DNA from: Geminicoccaceae bacterium
GTDB taxonomy: Bacteria > Pseudomonadota > Alphaproteobacteria > Geminicoccales > Geminicoccaceae
Assembly: GCA_020446285.1 (NCBI GenBank)
Contig: JAGREZ010000286.1
Coordinates: 1-9,166 of the forward strand
DNA: 9,166 bases
Reading direction: 5' to 3'
Position numbers and translations under genes: made by a program. The notes under the pieces were generated by a model, which saw only the letters and a program-made list of their open reading frames with translations, had not been told where the DNA came from and did not search any database. Positions 6,737-9,166 of the stretch are shown here, piece by piece (the stretch's first letter is position 1; every line of letters starts with the position of its first letter).

Positions 6737-7765
6737 TCAGCTGCCGAAGACGCGCTTTTCTTCCCAGGCCAACGCATGCGCGACGATTTCGTCGAGATCG
6801 GCATGGGCCGGCTGCCAGTCGAGGGTCTCGCCGATCCGGGTGACATCGGCGATGACCTCGGCGGCGTCACCCGCCCGGCGTGGCGCCTCATGAATGGCGA
6901 GTTTCCGGCCGCACTGGCGCTCGACCGCGTCGAGCATCTCGCGCACCGAGAAGCCGCGACCATAGCCGCAATTGAGAATGGTACTGGCACCGCCCCCGAC
7001 GAGATAGTCGACGGCTGCCGCATGCGCGCTCGCAAGGTCGGCCACATGGATGAAATCGCGGATGCAGGTACCGTCGCGTGTGGGATAGTCGGTGCCGAAG
7101 ATCGAGATCCCCGAACGTTCGCCCATGGCGACCTCGCAGGCGACCTTGAGCAGATGGGTGGCGTTCTCGACGATCTGGCCGCAACGCCCCTTCGGATCGG
7201 CGCCGGCCACGTTGAAATAGCGCAGGATCGCGAAAGGCAGGTCATGCGCGTAGGCAGTGTCACGCACGATCCGCTCCACCATCAGCTTCGACGCGCCATA
7301 GGCATTCAGCGGCTCGGTCGGTGCTGTTTCGGCGATCGGGCTGGTCGCGTCGCCATAGACGGCCGCCGTGCTCGAGAAGATGAAGGCATCGAGCCCGTGG
7401 CGCACGCAGACATCGAGCAGCGCACGCGCCGCCGACGTGTTGTTGTCGTAGTAGCTCAGCGGGTCGCGCACGCTTTCGGGGACGATGATCGAGCCGGCCA
7501 TGTGGATGACGGCGACCACGTCGTGACGCTCGAGCGTGTCCCTGACCAGCGCCTGGTCGTCCACCTCGCCCTCGACGAAGGCGGCCCGGGCGTGCGCGGG
7601 GCCAAGGCGACCCGTGGACAGATTGTCGAGGATCACGACCGGCCAGCCGGCCCCGGCCAGCGCCAGGACGACGTGCGATCCGATATAGCCCGCGCCACCG
7701 GTCACGAGAACGCTGCCCGAGCGCGGCCGGGCGATGCGTGCACGATTTGTCAAGGGAACTGACAA
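6737..7765 (-). CDS. galE: UDP-glucose 4-epimerase
   Basis: GalE interconverts UDP-glucose and UDP-galactose in the cytoplasm using bound NAD+. It is an extended short-chain dehydrogenase: the NAD-binding GGAGYIGSH is at about residues 23-31 of the chosen 342-residue form, followed by LDNLSTG, HMAGSIIVPESV, the catalytic SSTAAVYG (Ser/Thr near 132-133) and NAYGASK (Tyr156, Lys160). Then come LRYFNVAGADPKG, GTDYPTRDGTCIRDFIHVADLA and the C-terminal LDWQPAHADLDEIVAHALAWE. The start is uncertain. The frame is open to a GTG at 7855 (372 residues) with no Shine-Dalgarno sequence and an extension unlike the family. TTG at 7765 has GGGAA nine bases upstream and gives a typical length. It is divergent from the export lipoprotein, which fits a role in supplying UDP-galactose to an exopolysaccharide. 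Galactose catabolism cannot be excluded. Confidence 0.93.
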   Translation of the reverse strand: MSVPLTNRARIARPRSGSVLVTGGAGYIGSHVVLALAGAGWPVVILDNLSTGRLGPAHARAAFVEGEVDDQALVRDTLERHDVVAVIHMAGSIIVPESVRDPLSYYDNNTSAARALLDVCVRHGLDAFIFSSTAAVYGDATSPIAETAPTEPLNAYGASKLMVERIVRDTAYAHDLPFAILRYFNVAGADPKGRCGQIVENATHLLKVACEVAMGERSGISIFGTDYPTRDGTCIRDFIHVADLASAHAAAVDYLVGGGASTILNCGYGRGFSVREMLDAVERQCGRKLAIHEAPRRAGDAAEVIADVTRIGETLDWQPAHADLDEIVAHALAWEEKRVFGS

Positions 7766-8052
7766 CTGGATGATTTCCCGAACAAGCTCTGAAACCGAAA
7801 ACGGTGCTCCGCGGCGAAACCGGGCGCACGCGCACAACACCCCCGAACCTATCACCCAAGGGTAAAGGCCGTGTTAACAGCGTTCTGTCGGAATGCCGGA
7901 GGGTGCCCGGCTCGCCATCGCATGTCCGCAACTACCCTGAGTATAGAGAGACTGCAAAGAAACCCAAACAAATGGGCTAGGGACCATAATATGTAAAAAA
8001 TTTCGACAGTCCCGTTCACTGCAAATGCGGACTCGTTCCTTGATTAATATTC

Positions 8053-8078
8053 ACTATGGTGCGCCAATTAACCATAGT
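8053..8078. promoter_or_regulatory. perfect 8-bp inverted repeat, candidate activator/operator site
   Basis: ACTATGGT (8053-8060) and its exact reverse complement ACCATAGT (8071-8078) are separated by 10 bases, 18 bp centre to centre, slightly under two helical turns. That is a usual layout for a dimeric DNA-binding protein. It lies upstream of the export gene and about 75 bp before the start predicted from the sigma-54-like element, a fitting distance for an upstream activator site. Looser copies of the half-site occur at 7983-7990 (7 of 8) and 8111-8118 (7 of 8). The binding protein is not identifiable from this window. Confidence 0.5.
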
Positions 8079-8114
8079 CGAGCTGGTGATTGGCTTGAGA
8101 TGAATTGTCAACTA

Positions 8115-8129
8115 TGGCACCTTTCGGGC
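8115..8129 (+). promoter_or_regulatory. candidate sigma-54 (-24/-12) promoter of the export operon
   Basis: TGGCAC at 8115-8120 matches the sigma-54 -24 element exactly. After the required 5 bases comes GGGC (8126-8129), which keeps the invariant GC with GG-N10-GC spacing but has GG instead of the usual TT. A start about 12 bases downstream (~8141) would leave a leader of about 45 bases containing the GGAGGT ribosome site. A competing sigma-70 reading (TTGGCT 8090-8095, 17 bases, TATGGC 8113-8118) is weaker at the -10. Polysaccharide loci with exosortase association are known to be often controlled by a sigma-54-dependent regulator (PrsR), which fits. Confidence 0.42.
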
Positions 8130-8169
8130 CATCAAACATTTCCATTTGGGAACGCAATCCCGCGTTCGC

Positions 8170-8175
8170 GGAGGT
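8170..8175 (+). promoter_or_regulatory. ribosome binding site deciding the export lipoprotein start
   Basis: GGAGGT is the strongest Shine-Dalgarno match in this part of the window, 10 bases before ATG 8186. It favours that start over the in-frame TTG 8105 and ATG 8114, which have no such site and would overlap the promoter candidate. Confidence 0.65.
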
Positions 8176-8185
8176 CGGCAACATC

Positions 8186-8869
8186 ATGAAAGATACTCAC
8201 CGTACGGGTGTCACCCACCCGCGCCGTTCATCCTGTTCGCACAAGCGTCGCCACAGCCTCGCGATCGGCATTGCGGTCCTTCTCGCCGGGCCGGTTCTCG
8301 CCGGATGCGAACGCCTTCCCGAACCGCCGCTCTACGCCACGCCGGCGCAGGTCAGCGATGTCGCCGGCGAATACACCATCGCCCCGGGCGACGAACTGCA
8401 GATCTTCGTCTGGCAGGACCGTGACCTGTCGCTGACCGTGCGGGTGCGCCCCGACGGACGCATATCGATGCCGCTCATCGACGAGATCGACGCCGCCGGA
8501 AAGGCCCCGCCGACTCTTGCCGAAGACATCAAGCGCCGGCTTTCGGCCTATGTCCAGAATCCGGTCGTGACCGTGATCGTCGCCGATTACGAAGGGCCAC
8601 TCGACCAGCAGATCCGGGTCATCGGCGAGGCAACCAAGCCGCAGAGCCTGACCTTTCAGCCGAACATGACCCTTCTCGATGCGCTCATCGCCGTCGAGGG
8701 CCTGACCGAATTCGCCGACGGCAACGCGGCGGTCCTGGTCCGCAAGAGCGATACCGGCACGAAGCGGTATCGCGTGCGGCTCACCGATCTGCTCCAGGAC
8801 GGAGACGTGTCGGCCAATGCGATGCTCCTTCCGGGCGACGTGCTGATCGTCCCCGAGACAACCTTCTGA
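8186..8869 (+). CDS. polysaccharide export outer-membrane lipoprotein (Wza/ExoF family, exosortase-locus type)
   Basis: This 227-residue protein has a long basic n-region (RRSSCSHKRRHS), a hydrophobic core (LAIGIAVLLAGPV) and a lipobox LAGC with the lipidated cysteine at about residue 41. The next residue is Glu, not Asp, consistent with outer-membrane sorting. The polysaccharide-export domain begins at YTIAPGDELQIFVW (63-76) and runs through VRVRPDGRISMPLID to NPVVTVIV. A single SLBB-type segment follows (IRVIGEATKPQSLTF to DGNAAVLVRK). The ending YRVRLTDLLQDGDVSANAML.PGDVLIVPE is, from memory, typical of the short export protein of XrtA/PEP-CTERM exopolysaccharide loci rather than the longer E. 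coli Wza. It should form the outer-membrane part of the polysaccharide exit channel. The chain-length gene follows 19 bp downstream, presumably in one operon. Confidence 0.88.
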   Translation: MKDTHRTGVTHPRRSSCSHKRRHSLAIGIAVLLAGPVLAGCERLPEPPLYATPAQVSDVAGEYTIAPGDELQIFVWQDRDLSLTVRVRPDGRISMPLIDEIDAAGKAPPTLAEDIKRRLSAYVQNPVVTVIVADYEGPLDQQIRVIGEATKPQSLTFQPNMTLLDALIAVEGLTEFADGNAAVLVRKSDTGTKRYRVRLTDLLQDGDVSANAMLLPGDVLIVPETTF

Positions 8870-8888
8870 CGATTGCCGGAGCATCGAG

Positions 8889-9166
8889 ATGCAAGAGGTC
8901 CTCACACAGGTCGTCGGCCTGGCAAGCCATATATGGCGCGGTCGCTGGCTTGCGCTCGCCATCGCCTGGCTGGTCTGCCTGATCGGCTGGGCGGCGGTCA
9001 CCATGATCCCCAACCAGTATGAGAGCCACGCGCGGATCTATGTCGACACCGAGAACTTCCCGGGAGCGCTTCTTCCGGGCGGGTTCATGCCGACGAACTC
9101 CGATGCCCGGCTGACCCTGCTCCGCCAGACCCTGCTCAGTGGCGCCAATGTCGAGCGCATGGTGGA
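8889..9166 (+). CDS. polysaccharide chain-length determinant (Wzz family, exosortase-locus type), 5' part
   Basis: The first 92 codons are present; the gene runs off the window end. After a short amphipathic N-terminus (MQEVLTQVVGLASHIWRGR) a membrane helix spans about residues 20-40 (WLALAIAWLVCLIGWAAVTMI). It is followed by PNQYESHARIYVDTE, the first periplasmic strand typical of Wzz/co-polymerase proteins, and LRQTLLSGANVERMV. The opening resembles the PEP-CTERM-locus chain-length subfamily. Such proteins set polymer length and connect the inner-membrane polymerase with the export channel, here the preceding lipoprotein. ATG 8889 has GGAG seven bases upstream. Whether a C-terminal kinase domain exists cannot be seen. 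Confidence 0.85.
   Translation, partial: MQEVLTQVVGLASHIWRGRWLALAIAWLVCLIGWAAVTMIPNQYESHARIYVDTENFPGALLPGGFMPTNSDARLTLLRQTLLSGANVERMV

Larger units (their letters stand above)
7766..8185. other. AT-rich intergenic regulatory region between galE and the polysaccharide export gene
   Basis: This gap of about 420 bp (about 330 bp if galE starts at 7855) is visibly richer in A and T than its surroundings, mainly from 7930 to 8110. I see no convincing small gene in it. It must carry the promoters of two divergent transcription units. It contains the words ACCATAAT (7983-7990), ACTATGGT (8053-8060), ACCATAGT (8071-8078) and ACTATGGC (8111-8118), all versions of one half-site. The central two form a perfect inverted repeat. 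A candidate sigma-54 promoter overlaps the last. No galE promoter stands out on the minus strand. Confidence 0.6.

Noticed and set aside
6737..7931. Long plus- and minus-strand frames overlapping galE.
   Set aside because: They are out-of-frame shadows; only the -strand GalE frame shows conserved motifs.
7950..7980. CCCA-AACAAA-TGGG as a small hairpin in the galE upstream gap.
   Set aside because: A 4-bp stem is too short to mean anything in AT-rich sequence.
8105..8185. An earlier start (TTG 8105 or ATG 8114) for the export lipoprotein.
   Set aside because: No ribosome site, it would put 27 extra residues before an already long signal peptide, and it overlaps the promoter candidate; GGAGGT before ATG 8186 is far better.

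Overview
The window is GC-rich and densely coded, with short gaps, ATGA start/stop overlaps and GC-biased third codon positions. Together with the protein families present, this suggests a chromosomal segment of a Gram-negative proteobacterium, most likely an alphaproteobacterium. That placement is an inference from gene flavour; no rRNA or other marker gene is present. I see no insertion sequence, CRISPR array, tRNA or rRNA.

Left part (1-6654) is a small-molecule transport and catabolism region. It opens with the 3' two thirds of an MFS carrier (+). A convergent second MFS carrier of the YbfB/YjiJ type (-) follows. Divergent from that is a PLP aminotransferase that closely resembles PucG/HpxJ (S)-ureidoglycine-glyoxylate aminotransferases (+). 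A small membrane-anchored staphylococcal-nuclease-like protein (-, TTG start) comes next. Then comes a tight three-gene plus-strand operon: a binuclear-manganese ureohydrolase (agmatinase/guanidinopropionase type) and the two subunits of a class I CoA-transferase-fold enzyme, joined by two 4-bp ATGA overlaps. A plausible reading is uptake and breakdown of a nitrogen-rich guanidino or ureido compound. The ureohydrolase would release urea, the aminotransferase would move the amino group, and the CoA-transferase-like pair would act on the remaining carbon skeleton. The substrate cannot be read from sequence. The beta subunit appears to have leucine where CoA-transferases carry their catalytic glutamate, so this pair may not be a true transferase.

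Middle (6655-6736) is an 82-bp gap between convergent genes, holding two overlapping, mutually exclusive hairpins.

Right part (6737-9166) is the edge of an exopolysaccharide locus. galE (-), which interconverts UDP-glucose and UDP-galactose, is divergent from an outer-membrane polysaccharide export lipoprotein (+). The lipoprotein is followed by the start of a Wzz-like chain-length determinant (+), cut by the window end. The last two resemble the exosortase (XrtA/PEP-CTERM)-associated versions of these families. The roughly 420-bp AT-rich gap between galE and the export gene holds a perfect 8-bp inverted repeat and a candidate sigma-54 promoter, placed as expected for an enhancer-activated promoter. 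This is the clearest regulatory structure in the window.
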